A stretch of DNA of 64,000 nt. Origin: Hydnum rufescens UP504. Taxonomy: Eukaryota > Basidiomycota > Agaricomycetes > Cantharellales > Hydnaceae. Made by a program: the position numbers and the translations under genes. Below the pieces are notes generated by a model. The model was not told the origin of the DNA. It saw only the letters and a program-made list of their open reading frames with translations, and did not search any database. Below, piece after piece: positions 35,553 through 46,407 of this stretch. Numbering within the stretch: the stretch's first letter is position 1; each line of letters starts with the position of its first letter. The stretch spans positions 127,943 to 191,942 of the forward strand of contig MU129033.1 in NCBI GenBank assembly GCA_014904985.1. The letters are read 5' to 3'.

Positions 35553-36690
35553 ATGAATCAGTAGATAGAATCTCAGGTGCTGCTATATTAATCAGCCCAA
35601 TTTTTCATAACAGATTTTTTTGCTTGGGACCTGTATAAGGCATGTGACACTCAAGCAAGATGGAGATCACCCAACATCCCAAATGTGAAAGCTGGGGTGA
35701 ATTTATGTGAAACTAAATTACTTCTGTGATGCATGGCAAATGTATTTCAGTCAGGTTCAAGGACCCTCCATGAGAAGTGATAAGAGCCAGTTAGAATGTA
35801 CAGGACTAGTCCAACTGACAGGCCTCAATTTTTTTTTGGTGGACTTCAATCCCACAGTAGGATTTCCTGTATTTATTTCTATTTACTGTAAGGGATAAAT
35901 GAGGAATCTATATGAAGCCATCATGTCCATCTGCCCAAGGTCATTGCCATGAAGCTGGCCCTTACCTTAGACTCTCCCATTGTACAGTGGTGCAGCTGTT
36001 TCCGGTCTGTAATCCTAACATCTGGGCAAGCACCCAAGTCCCTTGTATCTTCAAAATCAGGACACATTTACGAACATTGGTTGATAGAGAAATACCCAGC
36101 TGCTCTCACCTCAATCCCGGTCATCCTTCACACACTCCAGAATCATTGGGACACTCTCCTTACATAACATGACAGTGCCCGAGTGAAATTGCTGGACCCA
36201 GTGTAAGTGTGTGAAAGGGATCAATAGAAATAAATCAGAGTGCACTAATACCAACAGATCTTTATACTGTATGGCTTGAAACTGCATAGAATGATGTTGG
36301 AATGGTATTGGGTATTCAAATATAAATATTTAGAGTGCCAAAAAAGACAGCCTTTTATTCATCACACCACCTTTGGCACATAGTATGTTAGTATGCATAA
36401 TAGATAAGTACTGTATATTTATTCTCTTCAAAACCACCATTATCTCCTGATTAGTATCTCATGAGACTGATGGCGGGGCTTACATAATGCACACAGCCCA
36501 CACAGCCAGCAGTTGCCGACATCACCTCAATGCACTGAGGAAAAAAAAGTATGTGTCAAATGCGTGCCTGTCTTTACAGGACGTCTTCCCATGGGGGGGG
36601 CATCTTTTGCTTCTCTGCTGATGCCTCTGTTTTCTTTTAACAGAGTAAGTAGTGCAATATTACATCTTTTGCCCTGCTCATCCAAGAGGA
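35553..36690. other. No gene recognised
   Basis: Overlapping short frames near 35912-36172 (one reads SPIVQWCSCFRS) cannot be supported as genes. AT-rich around 36290-36430. Nothing else seen. Confidence 0.4.
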
Positions 36691-37125
36691 GTTGAAGCCC
36701 TTATGCAGGGCTTCAACTGTACTTGACGAGTCTTCTTCTCTTTGGGCACACTCAGTTGGGTCTCCCTGCAGAGATTTTGCCCCTGTCTTGATATTCTGCT
36801 TCCCTCTTGCCACTTTGGGTTTTTGCTGCCAAGTGTGATTATGCTTGGCCGGGCTGAGTGGAACCCCCCTTTCAGGGGTTCCACTGTACCTGACAAGTAT
36901 TTCCAGGCTCATGATCTTCTTCTTCTTCCATGATCAACTGATTTTCTGGGACTCCTGCTTGGCCTACCCAGTCAAACCCCTTGTTGTGGGGGTATGACTG
37001 CCCATGACAAGCTTTTTTTTCATCTATGCACTCAATTTTTCCTCTATTTATCCCTCTCTTTGATGTCTGCTTGGTGCTTGGTCTGAGTGAGGCAAAATTC
37101 TGCTACAGGGTTTCGACTGTACTCG
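36691..37125. repeat. Four spaced hairpin repeats upstream of the ORF cluster
   Basis: Each has a G/C-rich stem followed by ACTGTACTTGAC or a variant. Positions: 36691 (GTTGAAGCCC/GGGCTTCAAC), 36858 (GTGGAACCCC/GGGGTTCCAC), 36971 (weaker), 37092 (one-sided). Spacing is 113-167 bp. The stem sequence differs between the first two units but pairing is kept. They stop about 40 bp before the first ATG of the cluster. Confidence 0.55.
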
Positions 37126-37161
37126 ACTCAGCTTCTTACCCACCAGCACCCCTTCGTTACT

Positions 37162-37584
37162 ATGTCTACTCCAGTTTCTCAAGTCTCTCCCATCCCCCTC
37201 CCATCCCCTACTATCATTCATGATGGGTGGACTGTCAATTCATGTGGTGTCATCCACATTCAGGAGGGCAACCCCTTGCCAACACCAGTGTCCCGGCCCT
37301 ATGAATACCTGGCAGAAGAGACCATCAGTCCTGCTATTGGGTTTCCTGAACAGTCTGGAGCCATTGTTTTGTTCCATCCCAAGCACTCCTTCTATTATTT
37401 GACCTTCTTTGTGGTTACGTTCATTCCTGCATGGGCAACATTGCCTCAGCCCGCTGGCTTCAATGCTCTTGAATGTGCCTATGAGCTGGCAGATCCAGTC
37501 ATCTTCCCCCCTGGTGCCAAGCAGTACATTCATTCAGTGGTACATGCTCACCGCGGGCAACTTTGTTGCCAAACCAGTTACTGA
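37162..37584 (+). CDS. Unknown protein, ORF cluster part 1
   Basis: The start is ATG at 37162 (MSTPVSQVSPIPLPSP), chosen because the frame upstream is repeat DNA. 141 residues with the motif IIHDGWTVNSCGVIHI and a hydrophobic stretch YYLTFFVVTFIPAW. The same DGW motif recurs in the next two large frames. A neighbouring frame (37409-37675) continues with plausible composition, so a frameshift or intron near 37530 is possible. No known family recognised. Confidence 0.4.
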   Translation: MSTPVSQVSPIPLPSPTIIHDGWTVNSCGVIHIQEGNPLPTPVSRPYEYLAEETISPAIGFPEQSGAIVLFHPKHSFYYLTFFVVTFIPAWATLPQPAGFNALECAYELADPVIFPPGAKQYIHSVVHAHRGQLCCQTSY

Positions 37585-37667
37585 TTACAGTTCAGCTCAT
37601 GCTTCTCATCCAGGTCCGCCCAACCCCTCCTCCGATATCCTCTCCTATACTGCTGCAGGACCCATGC

Positions 37668-38495
37668 ATGGTTGATGGGTGGCAGGTCACATCGCAGGGA
37701 ATCATTTCCCATATGCACCAATCGTTTCCTGAAGGGAATACAACATGCCATGAGCCAGAATTCATCACTGTGCCCCATTGGTCCCTTTCTCCAGAAGTGG
37801 TGGGGAGTGAGGCCAAGGATGAGAGTGATGGTGAGGAGGCCTCCCCCCCTGTTTCTCCCGGGCTCCTCTACCCCCCGGGCGCAGTTGTTTCCAATTCTAT
37901 GGTCTGGGTCACAGAAGCCGATACACAAGCAGAGGTCTGTGGTGAAAACTGCGTGGCAAGGAATCAGAGGAAGAAGCAGAAAAAGGTGCAAAACAAGAAG
38001 GCGCAGGAGGAAAGGCTGGAAAGAGAATGGTGCTCGCATGCTTCCACTTCTATCCAGCCTGACAAGGAAGCATTGGATGCATGGAATGCCCCTAGTATAT
38101 ACAATTCTGTCGATAATTCCAACACCCTTGACCCCTTGCCCTCTAAACATGAGAGGGCATCAGAAACCATCAGAAAATCTATGTCTGCTCCCCTGTCTGG
38201 CCTTACAAGCCCCCCCTGCTCAGGTCCTGAGCCTTTACCTCAAAGTCTCATTGAGCCACTGCCCTCTCAGCACCAGCGCACTTCAGACAAAGGTGCTAGT
38301 GTTGAGAAATCTTCTCTTCTTGAGGCATCGGGGTCTACAGGGGGGTCTGCATTAGACCCTGCACCTCTCCTTCCCCTCCCTGCCCAGCCCCCTTCTGAAC
38401 GTCCGGATAGGGGTTCCCACATTCGTTACAATCACCGCGATGTGTTGTGCGATTCGTACATCCCTTCTCGCTATGGTATGAACCAAAGAAATTGA
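37668..38495 (+). CDS. Unknown protein, ORF cluster part 2
   Basis: From ATG 37668 (MVDGWQVTSQGIISHM) to 38495, 275 residues; the frame is open further upstream but without ATG. It has an acidic segment, then a strongly basic helix-prone segment (RNQRKKQKKVQNKKAQEERL), then a Pro/Ser-rich tail. The DGW motif parallels part 1. Parts 1-5 may be exons or decayed pieces of one gene or of an unrecognised element. Confidence 0.4.
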   Translation: MVDGWQVTSQGIISHMHQSFPEGNTTCHEPEFITVPHWSLSPEVVGSEAKDESDGEEASPPVSPGLLYPPGAVVSNSMVWVTEADTQAEVCGENCVARNQRKKQKKVQNKKAQEERLEREWCSHASTSIQPDKEALDAWNAPSIYNSVDNSNTLDPLPSKHERASETIRKSMSAPLSGLTSPPCSGPEPLPQSLIEPLPSQHQRTSDKGASVEKSSLLEASGSTGGSALDPAPLLPLPAQPPSERPDRGSHIRYNHRDVLCDSYIPSRYGMNQRN

Positions 38496-38672
38496 TCCCA
38501 GTCCCATTCTCCTGATTATCCTCATGAGAGGTCCTATGATCGTTTTGGACCTTTGCGCTATGAGAGCTATCGTCTGTCAGAGGAACAATACCGGCAGCAT
38601 TCGAGGGAGCATGGACATCATTTGCTTGATAGAGGGTATGAAGCAGGACCATCGCAAGCAGGGCCATCATGA

Positions 38673-39005
38673 GTGGGGCCATGGGCAGGGCCATCCTATC
38701 ATTATCCCAATAGCCCTCCCCCCCGCTTTGAACCTTTGCCTGCCAGTGTGACAGATGATAGACTGCAGGAAGGTTGTATGATCAGAGATGAGGGGCATGA
38801 AAAGCACCATTGTGAAGTAGAGGAGTTTTCCCCCAGTCATAAATTACCTCTTCCCCAGCCTAGTGTGAATGAGGCCTCTGATGTCAACAGCTGCATGTCA
38901 TGGGGTGCTGTGGTGGGTGCCCTGAACGAGATCTCCCAAGTGGAGACTGAAAGCTACATCACTCAGGGCACATTGGAAGAGGCTGCTGCGCTTTCTTGTA
39001 AGTAA
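38673..39005 (+). CDS. Unknown protein, ORF cluster part 3
   Basis: A 110-codon open frame without a clear ATG, Pro/Glu-rich at first, then SWGAVVGALNEISQVE and EEAAALSCK before the stop at 39005. Same strand as its neighbours, 40 bp before the next ATG. It could be an internal exon. Confidence 0.3.
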   Translation: MGPWAGPSYHYPNSPPPRFEPLPASVTDDRLQEGCMIRDEGHEKHHCEVEEFSPSHKLPLPQPSVNEASDVNSCMSWGAVVGALNEISQVETESYITQGTLEEAAALSCK

Positions 39006-39046
39006 CTGTCCCACTGTGTTGCACATATTAGTTGTAACCTTCTATA

Positions 39047-40255
39047 ATGACAGACATGGGCCACTCTATTCCCCCCTTCCCTATGATCCCTTCCAACCCA
39101 TGGTATGGTTGGCATGCGGACATGTGTGAGCAATTAAGCACAACTGGGCACCTATTTCACCAGGTTCAGGTCCAGATGACTGCTGTGCATATGCACGATT
39201 TCCCCCAATACCTTGGGGAAGTTGATAGCCAGGCACCACTGAATGTGTATGGCCCTCATGCTATGAATGAACGCAATTTGCAGAGATTGGATTTCCAGCA
39301 TGGCCCAGTTGCCGGCAGTCTTTCGGCCCCCCATTATGCTTTTGTGGTCCCCCAGCCCCCATTCTCTATAATTCCTGAGCCTGAATCCTCAGATTTTATT
39401 TACAATTCTTCCTCTCCTGCTCTTTGCAGAGTAAACGATGGTTGGATAGCAAACAGGGCAGGGCCAAGGTCTACTTTTGGATGTATATTGGGCATAGCTT
39501 CCGCTACGGTCAACCATCTGCACACCCTTCATGTAACACCACATGCCCCCAGTGATCACAGTTTCAGTGCTCTGGATGAATCCTCCAAAAGGGTGCGAAG
39601 TGCTGATGCAGAGCTTCACAGACTCACAGTTTTCGCTATGTTTGATGACATTCAAAACACGATCCTATATATGGAACGGACCATTTCCCTCTCTCTGGCT
39701 GTGGTCTGCATGTCAGTACTCATTGTGATTGATGTTTGCGCATTGCTGAGCAGTTATTATTACCCAATCTGGCTGGTTCAGCGAGAATGTGCAGGGAGTT
39801 TGTTCTTTGTTGGGAGAATGATTGGGACACAGACTGAGAACTTGCATGTGGAATTCTGTCACTTCTTACGGACCTTGGAGAGGTGGGGGATCAGGCATTG
39901 GTGCGTGGAACTGGACAAGGCAGGCTCAAGGTTCGAAATGGACCCACACAGTACTCCAACAGAGGATGTCCAGGCAGAGGAAAACCACCAGTCCTTCCTA
40001 TTCCAACAGATGGATAGCACTGGTAACAGGAAGAGGATGGCATGGGTGACCTGCAAAAAGAGAACTACCCATGTTCCCTTCCTCATTCCTCCTCCTCCAG
40101 GCCCTAATTGGAGTTGGGACATCCCGTTACAAGAGAACCTGGCTGCCCTGGCATGTCGAACACTTGATCCAGAGTGTCGTGATTGCCTATCCTTTGCTCA
40201 TTTCTCCCTGGGAATGAGGGACCTTGTGGGAGATTCCATTTGGACTGGGAAATGA
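39047..40255 (+). CDS. Unknown 402-residue protein, ORF cluster part 4
   Basis: The longest non-repetitive open frame of the window, ATG at 39047. It holds a third DGW-type motif (CRVNDGWIANRAG, about residue 125) and one probable transmembrane segment at about residues 208-240 (TISLSLAVVCMSVLIVIDVC). The C-terminal half has HVEFCHFLRTLERWGIRHWC and PPPPGPNWSWDIPL. A TTTGCAG at 39425-39431 could be a splice acceptor, so the true product may be shorter or spliced. I cannot name a family. Confidence 0.5.
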   Translation: MTDMGHSIPPFPMIPSNPWYGWHADMCEQLSTTGHLFHQVQVQMTAVHMHDFPQYLGEVDSQAPLNVYGPHAMNERNLQRLDFQHGPVAGSLSAPHYAFVVPQPPFSIIPEPESSDFIYNSSSPALCRVNDGWIANRAGPRSTFGCILGIASATVNHLHTLHVTPHAPSDHSFSALDESSKRVRSADAELHRLTVFAMFDDIQNTILYMERTISLSLAVVCMSVLIVIDVCALLSSYYYPIWLVQRECAGSLFFVGRMIGTQTENLHVEFCHFLRTLERWGIRHWCVELDKAGSRFEMDPHSTPTEDVQAEENHQSFLFQQMDSTGNRKRMAWVTCKKRTTHVPFLIPPPPGPNWSWDIPLQENLAALACRTLDPECRDCLSFAHFSLGMRDLVGDSIWTGK

Positions 40256-40463
40256 TACAAAGAGGGCCTTCATCCACCATCCAGTGGTAAAAGACGATGG
40301 TACCATGCATGGATGCCTTTGCCAATGGGAAATCACCTTCCTGCTCAGCAGGCCCTGGTTTTTGTTCCCTCTTCTTACCATGAGCAGGGGAAGATGGCAC
40401 CATCCTCGCTAGGCATAGAGGCGGAAATGCTCAACATTTCAGGCGGCCTCTTGAGCATGGACA

Positions 40464-41138
40464 ATGAGAGGACTCCTGAAGCATCCCCCCGATCTGTGGT
40501 ATGGTCTGGTGGTCAAGCCATTCATGACAGAGATCACACTCCTCAGCATGGTGGATGTTGTCCAGTCCAGGGGTGCCCAGGGCTGGAAACAGACCCAGCT
40601 TGGAAAAAGTGGTTTTTCCTTGGGATTCATTTTCAAGTCCCATACTAGCAGAGATGATGTATATCATTTCCTGAAGGAGGGTGCCCAGTTTTCCAAGGTT
40701 GTTCCCATGGACCCAGTGGTCCGTTTCAATTCCTGGCTGCCCTATTGTAGGTTCAAGGAACTGGGATATGTTCGGCATCTGTGGAAGTACTCTCATCCTC
40801 TCAGTGTTCATGGGGCCCTGCTCGCACTGTCACCTCCCTCCCATTGTCTACTGCCTTCAGAGCCTGGTTATGAATTTGCTCATGAAAGGGAGAGGTGCCA
40901 TCAAACCCTCATCATGGTGGACCTTCTCAAGACCGACAAGCACCCCACCATCATTTGTTCTCATGGCCCAGACCCTCCCAAACATGCTTATTCACAAGCA
41001 TGGTTCTCAAAGGAATGCCTAGCATCCTTGTGTCAGGCCCCCTGTCCCACTGATTTTAGTCCAGAAGAGGCACTATCTCTCCAACACCTTGAGATCCTCC
41101 TCTCCCTTCTGGCAGACTTCAATGCCTCATTTTTGTGA
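40464..41138 (+). CDS. Unknown 224-residue protein, ORF cluster part 5
   Basis: ATG at 40464 to 41138. Composition looks coding (YHFLKEGAQFSKVVPMDP, FNSWLPYCRFKELGYVRHLW, EEALSLQHLEILLSLLAD). A second open frame, 40313-40648, in the register of part 4 overlaps its start, which suggests one original gene with a frameshift or intron at about 40470-40560. Confidence 0.45.
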   Translation: MRGLLKHPPDLWYGLVVKPFMTEITLLSMVDVVQSRGAQGWKQTQLGKSGFSLGFIFKSHTSRDDVYHFLKEGAQFSKVVPMDPVVRFNSWLPYCRFKELGYVRHLWKYSHPLSVHGALLALSPPSHCLLPSEPGYEFAHERERCHQTLIMVDLLKTDKHPTIICSHGPDPPKHAYSQAWFSKECLASLCQAPCPTDFSPEEALSLQHLEILLSLLADFNASFL

Positions 41139-42675
41139 CCCATCTATCCTGCCAGGTCAGGGCCATATGTGAAGCTTCTGTGCTTCATTGCATCCTGAGT
41201 TGAGTTTGCAGCACAATCGAATTCTACACAGTGCGATGTTATACCTCAAGCTCAGCAGGAGAAGTTAAACATATTGCAATTGACTGAGGCCATAGGATAT
41301 AAGCTGGATACCAAGCAGTTTTTTATCGACTGGGATCCATCTTCCCCAACACCTTCATTCATCCCATCTTTGTCAACCTTGGAGGCCGATCGGGCCCAAT
41401 CAGAGGAAAGGGTGAAGAACTTGAAGACCAGCAAGGCGAAACATAAAGGTAAAATGGTTAAGTAACAGTATCCCTGCCCAACTAATGTCCCAACTCCTCA
41501 TGGCAGTGGGCAAGTCAACAATGCAGCCCTCTTTGGCCACTCTTCCCACTAGTCACCCTTCTGGTCCTTCTAATGAAGTGGTGGGAGAACCTTAAGGTAA
41601 GAGAAAGTGGTTACTGAGAACCAATGGATATTGATCTTGAAATTGTCTAGTTATCATTTTCTTTAGACTTGTTACTGCTATACATACTCTTCTGTGTTTA
41701 ATGCAGATTGTGGCTGGTACCTGCTTTAGCAGTGTTGAGTGAACATTCAGGCCGGTGGTCCTGGGGCTAGTGGAAAAAGGAAAGGGAAAAAATTTCACCA
41801 GTCCCTTCATCTGATCCCTGCCTACGTGGAGGCTTTGTTCCAGTCCTGGACCCCATTCCCCAGCCACTGCTCCAAAAATTAGCAAGTATCAAGGGCATTG
41901 CCCCAAATGTATTTTCTGTCTCTCTGTTGGGACTGAACAATCTTGTGTCCAGATTTTCTACCACTCCCTCCCCTATCTTTCCTGCTTTCCAGACCAGAGT
42001 ATGAGCAGAGCCTCTAGCAGGATTTGACTTCTCTGTTTGGAAAGCCTGCTTGCTCTAAGCACTCAAGGCCTTCAAATCCCCACACACTCTGCTTCTGATC
42101 ACCCCATTCCTGGCCATTTGTTATGCCCCCCATTCCAAAACTCTCCCATCAGGGGCAAAAGAAAAAATAGTGGATGCCAATGTATCCAATAAGCCCACTG
42201 CTGCCAAAAGGTGGAAGCAGGATGTGAGCATTGCAGAACACATGCCTTATAGTATCATTGTTGCTAACAAAACCAATAATTTTGCCTGTGCAGCCTCCAT
42301 GCATGCCTAGGCAGGAAATCCCTGCAGAAGAGAGAGGGACCTCTGGTTCTACAGTGAGTATAGCCTCTGCTTGATCAAGAATCAGTGTCTGATTCTGCCA
42401 CATTTTTCCAGACTACAGCAGTCCCAGCCTGGGCCACTTGTGCCAACACTAAGGCCAGTGAGCCAGCATCCGGTGGCCTGGTTTCATCTGCTCAAAAGAA
42501 AGCCCACAAGGTCCCTCCTGTGTGCCCACCCAGGCAGTTTGAAGGGGATGAGGAGGAACAGGACGTCTTTGACTGCTGCCACAAGGGGGCCAAAGGACTG
42601 GTTGATGCATCACCACTCTCCAATCACCACCACTGCAGTTTCGAAGGTTTCAAAGAGGGTGTAGAAGGATAAAGT
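41139..42675 (+). other. Short open frames only, possible 3' continuation of the ORF cluster
   Basis: Frames at 41274-41465 (ends SEERVKNLKTSKAKHKGKMVK, basic) and 42371-42672 (two overlapping) are on the cluster strand and could be exons, but there is no decisive signal. No repeats seen. Confidence 0.3.
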
Positions 42676-43756
42676 AAAAGAGAGGATCTGATTTATGCAT
42701 TTAGGGGTCTAGGAAATGCAGCTGTGAAAAGAATCACATGATCAGAAAAGTAGAGAAGGTCCTAGAAAGAACAAGGGATGGAATATTAGATTGTGATAGA
42801 AACCTCTAGAATGGTAAGGAAGTTAGATGGAGGAATGATAGAATGTTCTAGAATGGGTCCTTAAAGGTATAAATATCCCTGCTATCTGGCATGGTAGAAC
42901 AACAAATCCAACACTAGGACTAGCTAGTAGAAGTTTGTCTCATAGATAGCTTCCTCTGAATCATAGTGATTGACTGTTCCCTGGTATCAAACCTTGTAAA
43001 TTCACCTTGCCAGTACAATTAAGTACCTCTGGTGTGGTCCAGCTAGTGAACGGAACGTGTGTAGTCCCACTAGTTGTAGAATAGCCCACTATAGTTAAAG
43101 CTCACTTGTATCTGAATCTGAATCTAAACCCAGGCATAGCAATCTGGTAAATACTGCATATCCAATACAGGCATAGTGACCTGATACAACCTCTCACCCA
43201 GACTCCAAGTAGCCGGAACCTTTGATTACATAATATGCGGATATTGACACAATTGACATAGTGCTACAGGCCATTACTCTCTTACAACACTAGACCACTA
43301 CATTTCCAGTTTGTCTCATCCTTCCTTGACTTGACCTAGAGTCATACTACTTCTCCCTGAGGACCTCTATTGTGCCTTCTTGTCCAAGTCTGCAGCTTGC
43401 AAGTTGTAAGGTATTAATATTGTTCCACCTCAGTAGCGTGCAGTTCCTGCATACCTCTCCCACCCTCTTACAGCTTCTAGCTACACCTAGTGTACTTAGA
43501 GTGTCCTGTGAAACCTTGCACCATTCTCACTGACTAAGACTGAGGCTCAAGTTGGACAGCTTGCCCTCAGAGTTCTGTGGTCATACAACCTCACCCATAA
43601 AACTCTTCTACAATGACTCAGCCTGATTTAGTCATCCAAACATCCCACAACTCCGCCATTCCAAACATCACACAGACTTTGGTGCAGAAAAGTACACAGA
43701 CATCCAAAAATACATATAAGGAATTGAAATTTGTAGTTTTAGGTAGCTTTTACATA
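42676..43756. other. Non-coding, possible promoter or old LTR remnant
   Basis: No ORF above 60 codons. A TATA-like TATAAATA lies near 42870, followed about 30 bp on by GGCATGGTAGAAC and then CAACACTAGGACTAG, a layout seen in LTR promoters, but no LTR boundaries could be found. Confidence 0.3.
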
Positions 43757-43758
43757 CA

Positions 43759-45362
43759 GTGACCCACAAAACTGTTGCAATGTTTGCCACTTTTGACCTT
43801 CTTTGGTTATTCCTCCCCAGTCAGGCCTTCAAAAAATTTGAAAAAATATGTCCAAGATATGTATGCTTCTTGTCTACATATGTGCCAAATTTCATGGCAA
43901 TCCATTAACATTTGACAGAGATATGCCCTCAACAAGTCACCTATGTCATTGCAACAGTTTTGTGGCTGACCTTTCAGATCAGAGAAACATGACATTACTG
44001 TCATGTGACATTGTTTATACCCAAAGGTACAAACACAGCCAAATAAATAAACATCGGAAAAGCATAAATACCAGCAGTCCCAAGGCTATATGCCCCCCAA
44101 TCAACCATGCGTGCTTTATCAAATGCACAACTTGACAATGTCCTTCATCTCATTGACTCCAAGCACTCTGCCCACAAAATCTCCTCCATTACTGGTCTCC
44201 ACACTTCTACTATCACCTGTGTCTGGTCCAAACATTGCCCCCATGTTTCCAAGTCCTCTGGTGGTCGTCCATCAAAGCTTTCCCCCACTGATGTCCACCA
44301 TGCCATCTGTCTTATCCACACTGGGAAGGCTACCACTGCCACCCAAGTTGCCCATTCCCTCCAATCCATCACCAACCAGTCACTCTCCAATGAAACAGTC
44401 CGCCGCCATCTGAAGAGTGCTGGTTTAAAGGCTGTGGTGAAGAAGAAACGTCCCTGCTCTCCCAGCGCCACAAGCATGAGAGACTGGACTTTGCCCTAAG
44501 CCATAAGGACTGGACTGTGGATGACTGGAAGTGTGTTGTGTGGTCTGATGAGACCAAAATTAATCGCCTGGGCTCTGATGGGCGAAAATGGGTGTGGAAA
44601 AAGGCTGGGGAGGGCCTCTCTGATCGTCTGGTGGAAGGGACTCTGAAGTTTGGTGGTGGTTCCTTGATGATGTGGGGGTGTATGACATGGGAGGGGCCTG
44701 GATATGCATGCAAGATTGATGGCAAGATGGATGCCAACCTCTACTGCCAAATTCTGGAGGATGAACTCCAAGGATCCCTCAAATTTTACAACAAATCACC
44801 TGGCAATGTGGTTTTCCAGCAGGACAATGACCCCAAACACACCAGCAAAATGGCCCAAGCCTGGTTCAAAGACCATGGTTTCAATGTCATGAAGTGGCCT
44901 GCCCAGTCCCCAGACCTCAATCCAATTGAACACCTCTGGCATCACATCAAAACAAAGCTTGGAGGATATGAAGAACCCCCCAAAGGCATCCATGAGCTAT
45001 GGGAGTGAGTAGAGGCAGAGTGGGAGAAGATTGAAGCAGGGGTGTGTCAAAATTTGATAGAAAGTATGCCTAGGAGGGTGGAAGCAGTGTGGAAGGCAAA
45101 GGGGGGGTACACAAAATACTGAACTGTAATGATTTGTGTCACAATTTCATGTGCCACAAAACTGTTGCAATGATATAGGTGGCTTGTTAAGGGCATATCT
45201 CTGTCAAATATTGATGGATTGCTGTGAAATTTGGCACATGTGTAGCCAAGAAGCATATACATCTTGAACATATTTTTTCAAATTTTTTAAATGGCTGGTT
45301 GGGGAGGTATAAACAAAGAGAGTCAAAAGTGGCAAACATTGCAACGGTTTTGTGGGTCACTG
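43759..45362 (+). mobile_element. Tc1-like DNA transposon, copy 1
   Basis: 1604 bp flanked by TA on both sides (43757-43758, 45363-45364). The ends are inverted repeats: CAGTGACCCACAAAAC-GTTGC outermost, continuing through AATGTTTGCCACTTTTGA. It is nearly identical to copy 2 (61305-62909). The transposase frame inside is broken. Confidence 0.93.
44107..45122 (+). pseudogene. Tc1-type transposase, copy 1 (frameshift and stop)
   Basis: ATG at 44107. An N-terminal helix-turn-helix domain (about residues 1-110) is followed by a DDE domain: WSDETKIN, QQDNDPKHTSK, SPDLNPIEHLWHHIK. The second Asp and the Glu are 34 residues apart (DD34E, the Tc1 class). A one-base loss at about 44452 (CCC where copy 2 has CCCC) shifts frame after KKKRP. 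A TGA at 45006-45008 replaces CGA of copy 2. The frame would end at 45122. Confidence 0.9.
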
Positions 45363-45793
45363 TAAGACTCCCCTCGAAATAAAGTAGTTACAGATGAGAA
45401 ATTTAAGTGGCCAAGTAACTGAAAGGCGTACTCAGAGCAACAACAAGAAGTTGTAGATAGTTGTAGGACCCTCAGTGTAGGTGTTGCTAGATGTCTAAGC
45501 CCTGAATCATACAATAATAGGTTCAAGCCCATAAAAGTTTAAAATCAGAAATAGCTTCTAAGTTTCAATTTGACAATCATGATACAAGTAGTCCAGCTAG
45601 AGTCAGAACCCTTATGTCATATCAGAGTCATCCATATCATTTCTATACCTAGTAAGCCAATCAACCCATTGAGACTAACCTGAGCCCCTCCCATACCCTT
45701 TCATTCCCAATCCCTATAACCTTAGCCAACATCTGGTGGTGTTAGTAATTTCTGCAGAGCAATAAAGCATCTTCTACAGTGGGAAGTGATGGT
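45363..45793. other. Outermost exon-like block of the left array, otherwise empty
   Basis: Between the Tc1 copy and the first intron-like segment. No coding frame. On the minus strand it follows the acceptor at 45794. Confidence 0.35.
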
Positions 45794-45897
45794 CTATAAT
45801 ATAAGATTGTATGTTAGTTAAGAGTGAAAGACCATGAAAAAAGAGCAGTGTTCACTGCTCTTTTTGCATGGCTGTAGCTACTGGGGTGGGGACTCAC
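45794..45897 (-). other. Intron-like segment L2 with hairpin
   Basis: Minus strand: GTGAGT donor (45892-45897), hairpin near 45835-45869 with arms GAGCAGTG/CACTGCTC, branch-like TTAACTAAC, and an acceptor ATTATAG ending at 45794. 104 nt, a normal basidiomycete intron length. Confidence 0.55.
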
Positions 45898-46208
45898 ATT
45901 ATATAATACCACACACCCACTGTGGTGGGTGTGTGGTTCCTGGGGGCCTCATGTGGCATGGGCACATCCTTTCCTTGTTTGGCGCATTGCCATTGGTTGC
46001 ATTGCCATTGGTCATGTTGCCTTGTGTCGCATTGCTGTGTGTCATGTCCCCATTTGGCATGTTGCTGTTTAGTGTGTTGCTATATCTCATGTTGCCATTG
46101 GTGCATCCTCATTTGGTGTGTTGCCATTTGGCATGTTTCCATGTGTTGCATTGCCATTTGGGCCTCATTGTTTTGTGGGTTTTCATGGGCCTTGGACCAG
46201 GCCTCAGT

Positions 46209-46310
46209 CTAGAATAAACAACAGGTTAGTATAAAAATTCTAAGCAGCACAAAAAGGGCAGCTGTCACTGCTCTTTTTGCACCATTGTATCTATTAATAA
46301 AAACACTCAC
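46209..46310 (-). other. Intron-like segment L1 with hairpin
   Basis: Minus strand: GTGAGT (46305-46310), hairpin 46248-46281 (one arm imperfect), branch-like TACTAAC (46225-46231), acceptor TTCTAG ending at 46209. 102 nt. Confidence 0.6.
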
Positions 46311-46407
46311 CTTTTGACCACACACCCATGGTGGTGGGTGTGTGGTTGTGTGCTTGCCTTTCCAGGTGGTTGTTTGTTGTGGTTTCAGAGAGATGAGAAG
46401 AATCCAA

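Larger units (their letters stand above)
45794..46407 (-). repeat. Left, minus-strand arm of the hairpin/palindrome array
   Basis: Two outward-facing units. Each has an exon-like block, a 28 bp palindrome (46318-46345 and 45909-45936, CCACACACCCA...TGGGTGTGTGG) and an intron-like segment with a 34 nt hairpin. The block 45970-46170 also holds about twelve degenerate 15-18 bp repeats (GCATTGCCATTGGT type). Frames are full of stops on the sense strand. Confidence 0.7.

Noticed and set aside
42860..43300. Possible copia LTR around a TATA-like box
   Set aside because: No matching LTR partner, termini or target duplication could be found in the window.
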